Source of the DNA: JBFKQC01 sp041627895
GTDB taxonomy: Bacteria; Pseudomonadota; Alphaproteobacteria; Rhodobacterales; Rhodobacteraceae
Direction of reading: 5' to 3'
Assembly (NCBI GenBank): GCA_041627895.1
Contig: JBFKQC010000038.1
Coordinates: 1-36,653 of the forward strand
Length of the DNA stretch: 36,653 nucleotides
Shown here: positions 1-7,927 of the stretch, in pieces
How positions within the stretch are numbered: position 1 is the stretch's first letter
Layout: each line of letters begins with the position of its first letter
Program-made: the position numbers and the translations under genes
The notes under the pieces: generated by a model
The model's database searches: none
The model's input: the letters and a program-made list of their open reading frames with translations, nothing else
What the model was told of the DNA's origin: nothing

Positions 1-86
1 GCCGGAGGCGAGGACGGGAAGACGATGCGCCCGCGGCCGCCGCAGGCGGCGGCGGGCACCGCTGGCGAACACCTGCCCGCGGGAAT

Positions 87-102
87 TTGACCATCCGGTC
101 AA
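87..102. promoter_or_regulatory. RutR-type palindromic operator upstream of deoC
   Basis: The sequence TTGACCATCCGGTCAA is an inverted repeat of TTGACC and GGTCAA around four bases. It matches the published Escherichia coli RutR consensus (TTGACCA, two free bases, TGGTCAA) at 13 of 14 defined positions. RutR is a TetR-family regulator that responds to uracil or thymine. The box lies 63 bases before the preferred deoC start, so control of deoxynucleoside breakdown by a pyrimidine-sensing regulator would make sense. The match is seen; the identity of the regulator is inferred. No rutR gene is in the window. Confidence 0.5.
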
Positions 103-165
103 GCTTGCCAACCGACCGGCCCCGTGCCACGCTCGGCGCACCGCATTCCGCCGAGAGGCACCGCC

Positions 166-1176
166 GTGGCAGAAACCCAGATCCAGCCCGAAACCCAGGC
201 CGCCACCGCCGCCGCGCAACTTCCGCAGGTGGCCCTGCCGCGCAATCCGGGCCAGCCGCTCGACCTCGACTGGGTGATGAGCGCGCAGGCCAACACCTCC
301 GCGATCGAGCGCCGCGCCGCCACGCTGCCCGGGCGCCGCAGCGTGAAGAAGCAGCACCAGGCCGCCTGGCTCCTGAAGGCCGTGACGCTGATCGACCTCA
401 CCACGCTTTCGGGCGACGATACCGCGGGGCGGGTGCGCCGGCTCTGCGCCAAGGCGCGCCGGCCGGTGCGGGCCGATCTGCTGGACGCGCTGGGAATGCC
501 GCCGGTCACCGTGGGCGCGGTCTGCGTCTATCACGACATGGTGGATACTGCGGTCCGGGCGCTCGCGGGGTCCGCGATCCCGGTCGCGGCCGTCTCCACC
601 GGCTTTCCCGCCGGGCTTTCGCCGCTGCCCCTGCGCATCGCCGAGATCGGCGCCTCGGTGGCCGCCGGCGCCCGGGAAATCGACATCGTGATTTCCCGCC
701 GCCACGCGCTGACCGGCGACTGGCAGGCGCTCTACGACGAGATCCGCGCCTTCCGCGACGCCTGCGGCGAGGCCCATGTCAAGGCGATCCTGGCGACCGG
801 CGAACTGGGCTCGCTCAGGAACGTCGCCCGCGCCTCGCTGGTGGCGATGATGGCCGGCGCCGACTTCATCAAGACCTCGACCGGGAAAGAGGCCGTCAAC
901 GCCACCCTGCCCGTGTCGCTGGTGATGATCCGTGCGATCCGCGACTATTTCGAGCGCACCGGCTTCCGGATCGGCTACAAGCCCGCCGGCGGGATATCCC
1001 ATGCCAAGGACGCGCTCGGCTACCTCACGCTCCTGCGCGACGAGCTTGGCCCGCGCTGGATGCAGCCCGACCTTTTCCGCTTCGGCGCCTCGTCGCTTCT
1101 CGGCGATATCGAGCGCCAGCTCGAACACCATGTCTCCGGGCGCTATTCCGCCGCCTGGCGCCACCCGCTCGGATGA
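166..1176 (+). CDS. deoC: Deoxyribose-phosphate aldolase
   Basis: Class I aldolase that cleaves 2-deoxy-D-ribose 5-phosphate to glyceraldehyde 3-phosphate and acetaldehyde, the last step of deoxynucleoside catabolism in the cytoplasm. The 336-residue product carries the family signatures: EIDIVISR, the Schiff-base segment FIKTSTGK (Lys about 236) and the second lysine in YKPAGGIS (Lys about 272). I chose GTG at 166 because GAGAGG lies seven bases upstream. An in-frame GTG at 124 would add 14 residues but has no such site. The protein belongs to the longer bacterial DeoC type (E. coli has 259 residues). Its stop overlaps the next start (ATGA), and an aldehyde dehydrogenase able to remove acetaldehyde lies just downstream. 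Confidence 0.93.
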   Translation: MAETQIQPETQAATAAAQLPQVALPRNPGQPLDLDWVMSAQANTSAIERRAATLPGRRSVKKQHQAAWLLKAVTLIDLTTLSGDDTAGRVRRLCAKARRPVRADLLDALGMPPVTVGAVCVYHDMVDTAVRALAGSAIPVAAVSTGFPAGLSPLPLRIAEIGASVAAGAREIDIVISRRHALTGDWQALYDEIRAFRDACGEAHVKAILATGELGSLRNVARASLVAMMAGADFIKTSTGKEAVNATLPVSLVMIRAIRDYFERTGFRIGYKPAGGISHAKDALGYLTLLRDELGPRWMQPDLFRFGASSLLGDIERQLEHHVSGRYSAAWRHPLG

Positions 1177-1478
1177 CCGGCCCGGACCCGGCCCGCTGCC
1201 CGCCCGAGGCCGCCCGCTACTTCCGCGATTACGCGGCGGGCCGCTTCGACGACTTCGCGCAGCTCGGCTTCATCTACCCGGTTGCCGAGGCGCGGCTGGC
1301 CGAGGACGGCAGCGCGCTCTTCGTCGGGCGGGCCGGCGCCGACGGGATCGAGTTCGCCGATCGCGCGGGCGAGTCCAGCATCTGGGCCTTCTATCCCATC
1401 GAAGCCGAATGGCGCCGCGTCGCCCCCGACATCGAAACGCTGGAGCGGGACTGGATGTCCCGCGTCCTGAAGGTGTGA
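1173..1478 (+). CDS. Small conserved-looking protein between deoC and ALDH16, function unknown
   Basis: A 101-residue acidic soluble protein whose ATG overlaps the deoC stop in an ATGA junction, so the two are probably translationally coupled. It has no signal peptide or membrane segment. A central stretch (about residues 50-80, including GIEFADRAGESSIWAFYPI) looks like an ordered beta-rich fold. It is loosely reminiscent of SMI1/KNR4 (SUKH) domains, where a glycine-rich strand leads into an aromatic pair, but I would not assign that family. Codon use resembles deoC. Position between two catabolic genes suggests an accessory role in the same operon. Confidence 0.7.
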   Translation: MTGPDPARCPPEAARYFRDYAAGRFDDFAQLGFIYPVAEARLAEDGSALFVGRAGADGIEFADRAGESSIWAFYPIEAEWRRVAPDIETLERDWMSRVLKV

Positions 1479-1551
1479 CGGAGGACCGGGCATGAGCCAA
1501 GCCCGTCATACGGCGGCGGCCCGGATCGGCCCGCAAGGCACCGTACGCTCT

Positions 1552-1698
1552 GTTAACCATGGGGTTTGCCGGCATCGGCACCGACGCGATACCGACGCAA
1601 TACATACGTTTTACCGACGTGCCGTTTTCCAGCAAATGCAGGCGTTAACCCCCGATTCGCGGCGCTCCGCCGCGCGCCACCGTTACCTCCCGTTAACC
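1552..1698. promoter_or_regulatory. GTTAACC-repeat leader region before ALDH16
   Basis: The 237-base gap between the small gene and the aldehyde dehydrogenase is less GC-rich than the flanking genes. It contains GTTAACC three times in the same orientation, at 1552-1558, 1644-1650 and 1692-1698. The first continues as TTAACCAT, which resembles the half-site of the alphaproteobacterial cell-cycle regulator CtrA. This looks like a second promoter or control region inside the operon. No clear -35/-10 pair could be fixed. Confidence 0.35.
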
Positions 1699-1715
1699 TC
1701 CGAAGGTGACCCGCG

Positions 1716-4067
1716 ATGACCATCCCCGAAATCTTCGAAACGATGGAGTACGGCCCCGCCCCGGAAAGCGCCGCCGAGGCGCTGGCCTGGCTGGTCGACG
1801 GCGGCGACACCTACGGCCACTTCATCGACGGCGCGATGACCGCGCCCGGCAGCGGCTTCGCCTCGCGCAACCCGGCCACCGGCGAGATCCTCGCCACGCT
1901 CACCCAGGCCACGGGCGACGACGTCGACGCCGCCGTCGCCGCCGCCCGCCGCGCACAGCCGAAATGGGCCCGGCTGTCCGGGCACGCCCGCGCGAGATAC
2001 CTTTACGCGCTGGCCCGGCTGGTCCAGAAACATTCCCGCCTTTTCAGCGTGTTGGAAAGCCTCGACAACGGCAAGCCGATCCGCGAAAGCCGGGATATCG
2101 ACATCCCCCTCGTGGCGCGCCACTTCTACTATCACGCCGGCATGGCCCAGCTGATCGAGGCCGAGCTGCCCGACCGCGAGCCGCTCGGCGTCTGCGGCCA
2201 GATCATCCCGTGGAACTTCCCGCTCCTGATGCTCGCCTGGAAGATCGCGCCGGCGATCGCAACCGGCAACACCGTGGTGCTGAAACCCGCCGAATACACC
2301 TCGCTGACCGCGCTGCTCTTCGCCGACATCTGCCGCGAGGCCGGGCTGCCGAAGGGCGTCGTCAACATCGTCACCGGCGACGGCGCGGTCGGCGAGATGA
2401 TCGTAAGCCACGGAGATATCGACAAGATCGCCTTCACCGGCTCCACCGAGGTCGGCCGCCTGATCCGCCGCGCCACCGCCGGATCGGGCAAGTCGCTGAC
2501 GCTCGAGCTTGGCGGCAAGTCGCCCTACATCGTCTTCGACGACGCCGACATCGACAGCGCCATCGAGGGCCTCGTCGACGCGATCTGGTTCAACCAGGGC
2601 CAGGTCTGCTGCGCCGGCTCGCGGCTGCTGGTGCAGGAAGGCATCGCCGCGCGGTTCTACGCCAAGCTCAAGCGGCGCATGGAAAATCTCCGGATCGGCG
2701 ATCCGCTGGACAAGTGCATCGACATCGGCACCGTCGTCGACCCCGTCCAGTGGCAGGCGATCGCCGACAAGGTCGCGGGCAGCGCCGGCGAAATCTATCA
2801 GCCCGACCTGCCCCTGCCCGAGATCGGCTGCTATTTCCGCCCCACCCTGATCACCGGGCTCAGCCAGTCCGACCCGCTGATGCAAGAGGAAATCTTCGGC
2901 CCCGTCCTCGTGGGCACCACGTTCCGGACGCCCGCCGAAGCGGTGGAGCTGGCCAACAACACCCGCTACGGTTTGGCCGCAAGTGTTTGGTCGGAAAACA
3001 TAAACCTCGCCCTCGACATCGCCCCGAACCTCGCCGCAGGGGTGGTCTGGGTCAATGCGACGAACCTCTTCGACGCCGCCGCGGGCTTTGGCGGGGTGCG
3101 CGAAAGCGGGTTCGGCCGCGAGGGCGGCTGGGAGGGCCTTCTGGCCTATACCAGACCCAGGCGCCGCACGCGCCCGCTGAAGAAGATCGACCCGGTCGCA
3201 CCGCCCGACGGCTTCACCGCCGAGGGGCTGGACCGCACCGCCAAGATGTATATCGGCGGCAGGCAGGCGCGCCCGGACGGCGGCTATTCCCGGCCGGTCT
3301 TCTCGAAACGGAACAGGCTCATCGGCCATGCGCCGCTCGGCAACCGCAAGGATATCCGCAACGCCGTCGAGGCCGCGCGCAAGGCCGGGAGCTGGTCGAA
3401 GACCACCGGCCACCTGCGCGCGCAAATCCTCTACTACGCCGGCGAGAACCTCTCGGCCCGCGCCGGCGAATTCGCCGGGCGCCTGCGCGACCTGACCGGC
3501 GCCACGCCAAAGGCCGCCACGGACGAGGTCGAGGCCGCGGTGCGCCGGCTCTTCACCTACGCCGCCTGGGCCGACAAGTACGACGGCGCCGCCAGGGGCG
3601 TGCCGCTGCGCGGCATCGCGCTGGCGATGCACGAACCCGTCGGCGTGATCGGCGCCTTCTGCCCCGACGAGGCACCGCTTCTCGGCCTGATCTCGCTGAT
3701 GGCCCCGGCCGTCGCCATGGGCAACCGCTGCGTCCTGGTCGCCTCAGAGCCCTACCCGCTGGCCGCCACCGACTTCTATCAGGTGCTCGAGACCTCGGAC
3801 CTGCCCGCAGGCGTGGTCAACATCGTGACCGGAGCCCACGCCGAGCTTGCCCCGCAGCTTGCCGGGCACATGGATGTCGATGCGGTCTGGAGCTTTTCCG
3901 CGTCCGACCTCTCGGCCACCGTCGAACGCGAGGCCGCCGGCAACCTCAAACGCACCTGGGTGAACAACGGCCGGACCCGCGACTGGCCCGGCCCCGACGG
4001 CGAGGGCCGCGAATTCCTCGCCGCCGCCACCGAGGTCAAGACGATCTGGGTGCCCTACGGCGAGTAG
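1716..4067 (+). CDS. ALDH16-type aldehyde dehydrogenase (two ALDH domains)
   Basis: NAD(P)-dependent aldehyde dehydrogenase of 783 residues, far longer than the usual 480-500. Residues about 35-480 form a complete ALDH domain: substrate-site PWNFPL (Asn167), general base in LELGGK (Glu264) and nucleophile in FNQGQVCCAG (Cys298). Residues about 490-783 resemble a second, shortened ALDH domain with no nucleophile or glutamate motif. That layout fits the ALDH16 family, whose bacterial members keep the catalytic cysteine. With deoC upstream, the likely substrate is acetaldehyde from deoxyribose 5-phosphate, or another small aldehyde; this is inference. ATG at 1716 follows GAAGG at a suitable distance. 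Confidence 0.9.
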   Translation: MTIPEIFETMEYGPAPESAAEALAWLVDGGDTYGHFIDGAMTAPGSGFASRNPATGEILATLTQATGDDVDAAVAAARRAQPKWARLSGHARARYLYALARLVQKHSRLFSVLESLDNGKPIRESRDIDIPLVARHFYYHAGMAQLIEAELPDREPLGVCGQIIPWNFPLLMLAWKIAPAIATGNTVVLKPAEYTSLTALLFADICREAGLPKGVVNIVTGDGAVGEMIVSHGDIDKIAFTGSTEVGRLIRRATAGSGKSLTLELGGKSPYIVFDDADIDSAIEGLVDAIWFNQGQVCCAGSRLLVQEGIAARFYAKLKRRMENLRIGDPLDKCIDIGTVVDPVQWQAIADKVAGSAGEIYQPDLPLPEIGCYFRPTLITGLSQSDPLMQEEIFGPVLVGTTFRTPAEAVELANNTRYGLAASVWSENINLALDIAPNLAAGVVWVNATNLFDAAAGFGGVRESGFGREGGWEGLLAYTRPRRRTRPLKKIDPVAPPDGFTAEGLDRTAKMYIGGRQARPDGGYSRPVFSKRNRLIGHAPLGNRKDIRNAVEAARKAGSWSKTTGHLRAQILYYAGENLSARAGEFAGRLRDLTGATPKAATDEVEAAVRRLFTYAAWADKYDGAARGVPLRGIALAMHEPVGVIGAFCPDEAPLLGLISLMAPAVAMGNRCVLVASEPYPLAATDFYQVLETSDLPAGVVNIVTGAHAELAPQLAGHMDVDAVWSFSASDLSATVEREAAGNLKRTWVNNGRTRDWPGPDGEGREFLAAATEVKTIWVPYGE

Positions 4068-4120
4068 ACCCTGCCAAATCGTGCGCCTTGCGGCGCGCTC
4101 TTCTGGCACTTCGTGCGCGG

Positions 4121-4137
4121 TTGGGGCTCTGCCCCAA
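4121..4137 (+). terminator. Hairpin downstream of ALDH16
   Basis: TTGGGGC, a three-base loop TCT and GCCCCAA form a perfect 7-bp stem about 55 bases after the ALDH16 stop. There is no T-run, so it could be a Rho-assisted terminator, an mRNA 3' stabiliser or a copy of a dispersed intergenic repeat. A GC-rich stem (GCGCC/GGCGC, 4083-4096) precedes it. The rest of the 4068-4290 gap shows no gene. Confidence 0.4.
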
Positions 4138-4290
4138 ACCCCGTGCCCGGCCGCGCGCAAGGGGACCGGCGGGTCTTCTTCTCGTTGGAAATACGCATTC
4201 GGGACGCTGCTGGCAGCGGGACGCCGGGGCTCGGGCGTCGCGTTGCCGCAGGCTGGACAAGAGCGCGCGGAAGCGCACGATATGGCAGCC

Positions 4291-4539
4291 TCAGCGCACC
4301 CGGAAGACCTTGTCGCGCGCCGCCGGACCGCGGACCAGTTCGAGGCGCGTCTTCGGCAGGCCCAGCGCCTGCGCCAGCAGCGTCGCCACCGCCGCGTTGG
4401 CCTTGCCGCCTTCGGGCGGCGCGGTCACGCGGACCCGGATCGTCCCGCCCTCGACGCTCAGCGCGTTGCGCGCGGCGCGCGGCGTGACCCGCACCGCAAT
4501 CTCCGTGCCCGGAACGGCGAGCGCGGCAAGCTCGGTCAT
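4291..4539 (-). CDS. DUF167 (YggU-type) protein
   Basis: An 82-residue protein of the DUF167 family, small alpha/beta proteins of unknown function found across bacteria and eukaryotes. The family core is clear: AVRVTPRAARNAL followed by VRVTAPPEGGKANAAV, the typical PxxGKAN motif, and a C-terminal helix and strand ending in KVFRVR. I placed the start at the ATG giving MTELAAL. An in-frame ATG four codons upstream (4551) is possible, but its purine tract lies almost against the codon. It is divergent from the HDAC-like gene across about 58 bases. Confidence 0.85.
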   Translation of the reverse strand: MTELAALAVPGTEIAVRVTPRAARNALSVEGGTIRVRVTAPPEGGKANAAVATLLAQALGLPKTRLELVRGPAARDKVFRVR

Positions 4540-4597
4540 GGCCTTTCCCATCTCTCCCCAATAAGCTCGCGCCGCGGCAAGGCCAAGCGGGGGAGCC

Positions 4598-5710
4598 ATG
4601 GGCGGCACGGCATTTTTCTGGGACGAGCGGTGTTTCTGGCATTCGGGCGGCAACTACGCCTTCACGCTGCCGGTGGGCGGGCTGGTGCAGCCGCTGGCCG
4701 CGGGCGGGCTGCCGGAGAACCCCGAAACCAAGCGGCGGCTGAAGAACCTGCTCGACGTGACCGGGCTGATCGGCGATCTCGATGCGCGCCCGGCCGACCC
4801 TGCCGCCTTGGACGATCTGGCGCGCGTGCATCCGCGCGACTTCCTGCAGCGCTTCAAGGCGCTGTCCGACGCGGGCGGGGGCGAGCTGGGCCTGCGCACG
4901 CCGTTCGGCGCCGGCGGGTTCGAACTGGCGGCGCTGTCGGCCGGGCTGGCCAAGGCCGCGCTTGCGCATGTTCTCGACGGCCGGGCGCGGAACGCCTATG
5001 CGCTGTCGCGCCCGCCAGGGCATCATTGCCTGCCCGACTGGCCGAACGGCTTCTGCCTTCTGGCCAACATCGCCATCGCGATCCGCGCCGCCCGCGCCGC
5101 CGGCAAGCTGGGCCGCGTGGCGGTCGTTGACTGGGACGTGCACCACGGCAACGGCACCGAGGCGATCTTCATCGGCGATGCCGGGACGCTGACAATCTCG
5201 CTGCACCAGGAACACAACTATCCGGTCGACACCGGCAACCCGGAGGTGCGCGGCGAGGGCGCCGCCGAGGGCAGCAACATCAACGTGCCGTTGCCGCCGG
5301 GCGCGGGCCACGCCACCTATCTGGAGGCCATGGAGCGCATCGTGCTGCCCGCGCTCCGGCGGTTCGAGCCCGAGGCGATCGTCGTCGCCTGCGGCTTCGA
5401 CGCCGCCGCGATCGACCCGCTGTCGAGGATGCTCGCCACCGCCGACACCTTCCGCCTGCTCACCCGGCAGATCATGCAAGCGGCGGACGAGTTGTGCGCC
5501 GGACGCCTGATGCTGGCCCACGAGGGCGGCTATTCCGAGGTCTACGTGCCGTTCTGCGGCCATGCGGTGCTCGAGGAACTTTCGGGCAGCGCGATCACCG
5601 CGCCCGACCCCTTTGCCGAGACCTTCGCCGCGCGACAGCCGAACCCGCGGCTGCAGGCCGCCTATGGCGCGATGCTTGGCGAACTGGCCGAGTATTTCGG
5701 CCTCGCCTGA
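4598..5710 (+). CDS. Class II histone-deacetylase-like amidohydrolase
   Basis: Zinc-dependent deacetylase of the arginase/HDAC fold, 370 residues. The active-site motifs are intact: RPPGHH (His142, His143), DWDVHHGNGT (zinc ligands Asp180 and His182), GFDA (zinc ligand Asp268) and HEGGYS with the transition-state tyrosine Tyr312. Bacteria lack classical histones, so substrates in this family include acetylpolyamines and other acetylated small molecules or proteins. The true substrate cannot be read from sequence. The start follows a strong GGGGGAG site. A nitroreductase gene follows 55 bases downstream on the same strand. Confidence 0.9.
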   Translation: MGGTAFFWDERCFWHSGGNYAFTLPVGGLVQPLAAGGLPENPETKRRLKNLLDVTGLIGDLDARPADPAALDDLARVHPRDFLQRFKALSDAGGGELGLRTPFGAGGFELAALSAGLAKAALAHVLDGRARNAYALSRPPGHHCLPDWPNGFCLLANIAIAIRAARAAGKLGRVAVVDWDVHHGNGTEAIFIGDAGTLTISLHQEHNYPVDTGNPEVRGEGAAEGSNINVPLPPGAGHATYLEAMERIVLPALRRFEPEAIVVACGFDAAAIDPLSRMLATADTFRLLTRQIMQAADELCAGRLMLAHEGGYSEVYVPFCGHAVLEELSGSAITAPDPFAETFAARQPNPRLQAAYGAMLGELAEYFGLA

Positions 5711-5765
5711 CTTGACCTCGGCACGATCCGCCCCGAAATCGGCCCCCGAACCCTGTGGAGTGCCC

Positions 5766-6344
5766 ATGCCCGACCCGAACCCAGCCGCGCTCGAATTCCT
5801 GCTGACCCGCCGCTCGCGCCCGGCCAAGACGCTGACCGGCCCGGTGCCCGACCGCGCAACGCTTCGCACGCTTCTGACCGCCGCCTTGCGCAGTCCCGAT
5901 CACGGCAAGCTCGAACCCTGGCGTCTCCTCGTCCTCTCCAGGCCGGCCCTTCAGCGCCTCGCCGGCCTTGCCGCCATGCGCGGCGAGGCGCTCGGCCTCG
6001 ACCCGGACAAGGCCGCCAAGGGGGTCGCGCAATATGCCGATGCCGATCTCGCCGTCGCGGTGATCTCCTGCCCGAAGCCTTCGGACAAGATCCCTGAGAT
6101 CGAGCAGCTGCTGTCGGCGGGCGCGGTCTGTCTCGCGCTTCTGAACGCCGCGCTGGCCGCGGGATGGGGGGCGAACTGGCTGACCGGATGGGCCGCGCAT
6201 GACCGCGATTTCGTGCGTCAGGGGCTGGGGCTGGCCGATCACGAGACCGTCGCCGGCCTGATCCATATCGGCACCGAGACCGCCGCGCCGCCGGACCGGC
6301 CGCGCCCCGACCTCGACGCCGTCACCACCTGGGCCGACGCGTGA
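5766..6344 (+). CDS. Nitroreductase family protein (YdjA-like)
   Basis: An FMN-dependent oxidoreductase of 192 residues, cytoplasmic. The N-terminal LLTRRSRPAKTL and AALRSPDHGKLEPWR match the FMN-phosphate-binding start of the short YdjA subgroup. The alanine-rich helix around SAGAVCLALLNAALAAGWGANWLTGW matches the dimer and flavin-contact region. Family members reduce nitroaromatics or quinones in vitro; the physiological substrate is not known. The ATG at 5766 follows GGAG and begins MPDPNPAALEF, and the length is normal for the subgroup. Its TGA overlaps the GTG of the next gene, indicating an operon. Confidence 0.88.
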   Translation: MPDPNPAALEFLLTRRSRPAKTLTGPVPDRATLRTLLTAALRSPDHGKLEPWRLLVLSRPALQRLAGLAAMRGEALGLDPDKAAKGVAQYADADLAVAVISCPKPSDKIPEIEQLLSAGAVCLALLNAALAAGWGANWLTGWAAHDRDFVRQGLGLADHETVAGLIHIGTETAAPPDRPRPDLDAVTTWADA

Positions 6345-7039
6345 TCCTCGGCGATTTCCTCAAGGCCCTCGGCCAGATCGGCGACCGGCGGTTCCGCCGC
6401 GTCCTGGTCCTGGGTCTCGCGCTTACCGTGGTGCTGCTCTTCGCGGTCTATGCGGCCTTTCTCTGGCTGGTGAACTGGCTCGCGCCCGACGCGGTGGTGC
6501 TGCCGGTCCTGGGCGAGGTCACATGGGTCGACGACCTGCTGTCAGGCGCCTCGATCCTGTTCATGCTGTTTCTCTCGGTCTTCCTGATGGTGCCGGTGGC
6601 CTCTGCCTTCACCGGGTTGTTTCTCGAGGACGTGGCGCGGGCGGTCGAGGACCGGCACTACCCGCACCTCCCGCCGGTGCCGCGGATCGGGTTCGCCGAG
6701 GCGCTCGTCGACAGCCTGAACTTCCTCGCCGTGATCGTCGTTGCCAATCTGCTGGCGCTGTTGCTCTACGCCGTCTTCGTGCCCGCGGCGCCGTTGATCT
6801 TCTGGGGGCTGAACGGATACCTCCTGGGGCGCGAATACTTCCAGCTGGTCGCGATGCGCCGGGTCGGGCGCAAGGCGGCAAAGGCCGCCTGGCGCCGCAA
6901 CGCCGCGCAGGTCTGGCTCGCCGGGCTGCTGATGGCGGTGCCGCTGACGGTTCCGCTCGTGAACCTGGTGATCCCGATCCTCGGCGCCGCCACCTTCACC
7001 CACCTCTATCACCGGCTGGAGCCGGACCGCCCGGCCTGA
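6341..7039 (+). CDS. EI24/CysZ-family inner-membrane protein
   Basis: A 232-residue integral membrane protein with about four strong hydrophobic segments (about residues 21-50, 70-95, 125-160 and 195-225). The spacing and the charged loops (such as FLEDVARAVEDRHYP and a basic RRVGRKAAKAAWRR) match the EI24 domain family, which includes the sulfate transporter CysZ. Substrate is unknown; sulfate uptake would be a guess. Translation starts at GTG 6341, overlapping the nitroreductase stop as GTGA. Downstream it is convergent with the DUF1467 gene, leaving about 58 bases. Confidence 0.82.
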   Translation: MILGDFLKALGQIGDRRFRRVLVLGLALTVVLLFAVYAAFLWLVNWLAPDAVVLPVLGEVTWVDDLLSGASILFMLFLSVFLMVPVASAFTGLFLEDVARAVEDRHYPHLPPVPRIGFAEALVDSLNFLAVIVVANLLALLLYAVFVPAAPLIFWGLNGYLLGREYFQLVAMRRVGRKAAKAAWRRNAAQVWLAGLLMAVPLTVPLVNLVIPILGAATFTHLYHRLEPDRPA

Positions 7040-7097
7040 GCCGGCCCTGGCAGGCGTGGAGGCCGGAACGCGCCGCGCGGGCGCGGGTCATCCCGCG

Positions 7098-7379
7098 CTA
7101 ATTCGCGGCCTGGCAGCCCATCCGGTCGAACCAGTCGAAGTCGCAGACCGTGATGACCTCGAAAAAGATGATCCCGGCGATGGCCAGCCAAAGCGCCGCC
7201 GCCACCGCCGTCACGATCTTCAGCCGCTTTGTCAGGTTCAGCTCGGCCGGCGCGCCGGGCATGGTGCCGCGCGTGACCTCGCCGGTGTCGCCCTGGGTGG
7301 TCAGCCGGATCGGCAGGGTGATGAACAGGACCAGGAACCAGATCACGGCGAACAGCACGATCGCCGAGGTGATGCCCAT
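7098..7379 (-). CDS. DUF1467 family membrane protein
   Basis: A 93-residue protein with two transmembrane segments (about residues 5-24 and 57-78) joined by a polar loop containing LPIRLTTQGDTGEV. This matches DUF1467, a small family largely restricted to alphaproteobacteria and commonly encoded next to methylmalonyl-CoA epimerase. Function unknown. The ATG overlaps the epimerase stop by one base (TGATG), so the pair is translationally coupled. Confidence 0.85.
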   Translation of the reverse strand: MGITSAIVLFAVIWFLVLFITLPIRLTTQGDTGEVTRGTMPGAPAELNLTKRLKIVTAVAAALWLAIAGIIFFEVITVCDFDWFDRMGCQAAN

Positions 7380-7783
7380 CAGACCTGCTCCAGCTCGATC
7401 AGGCAGCCGTTGAAATCCTTCGGATGCAGGAACAGCACCGGCTTGCAATGCGCGCCAATTCTGGGGTTGCCGTCGCCCAGCACCCGGGCGCCGGCCGCCT
7501 GCAGCCGGTCGCGCGCGGCCAGGATGTCCTCGACCTCGTAGCACATGTGGTGGATGCCGCCCGAGGGGTTCTTATCCAGAAAGCCGCGGATCGGGCTGGA
7601 CTCGCCCAGCGGATAAAGCAGTTCGATCTTGGTGTTCGGCAAGTCGATGAACACCACCGTCACCCCGTGGTCAGGCTCGTCCTGCGGCGGGCCGACCCTG
7701 GCGCCCAGCGTGTCGCGGTACTGCGCCGCGGCGGCGTCGAGGTCCGGGACGGCGATGGCGACGTGATTCAGGCGTCCGATCAT
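7379..7783 (-). CDS. mce: Methylmalonyl-CoA epimerase
   Basis: Interconverts (2S)- and (2R)-methylmalonyl-CoA, linking propionyl-CoA carboxylase to methylmalonyl-CoA mutase. The 134-residue protein is of the glyoxalase/VOC superfamily. The metal-binding residues are in place: His in GRLNHVAIAV, Glu in KIELLYPL, His in GGIHHMCYEV and Glu in the C-terminal CLIELEQV. The pattern FLDKNPSGGIHH is typical of the epimerase rather than other VOC enzymes. The ATG at 7783 follows AAGGAG eight bases upstream. It is first in a two-gene unit with the DUF1467 protein. Confidence 0.93.
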   Translation of the reverse strand: MIGRLNHVAIAVPDLDAAAAQYRDTLGARVGPPQDEPDHGVTVVFIDLPNTKIELLYPLGESSPIRGFLDKNPSGGIHHMCYEVEDILAARDRLQAAGARVLGDGNPRIGAHCKPVLFLHPKDFNGCLIELEQV

Positions 7784-7927
7784 CGGGCAGGCTCCTTCGC
7801 GGTTTCGGCGTTTATGTCGAGCCTCGCACGCGCCCGCAAGCGGCAGAGAGCCGCAGCGCGCGGGATTAACCTCGAATTCACCTTCCTGCGATTTGATCGG
7901 CACGACCGCGGAACAAGGATTGCTGCC

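Noticed and set aside
1..86. Open frames on both strands at the left edge that might be the end or start of a neighbouring gene
   Set aside because: The forward frame ending at 88-90 and the reverse frames are short, repetitive in Pro/Ala/Arg and lack a recognisable product, so no gene was called.
1683..3632. Very long reverse frame under ALDH16
   Set aside because: It mirrors the GC-rich codon pattern of the true gene and has low-complexity Arg/Gly/Val composition without any family motif. The same applies to the long reverse frames under carB, gcvP and ppsA.
4121..4137. The TTGGGGC hairpin as part of a dispersed repeat family
   Set aside because: Similar intergenic motifs come to mind for related bacteria, but no second copy was recognised in this window, so it is listed only as a hairpin.
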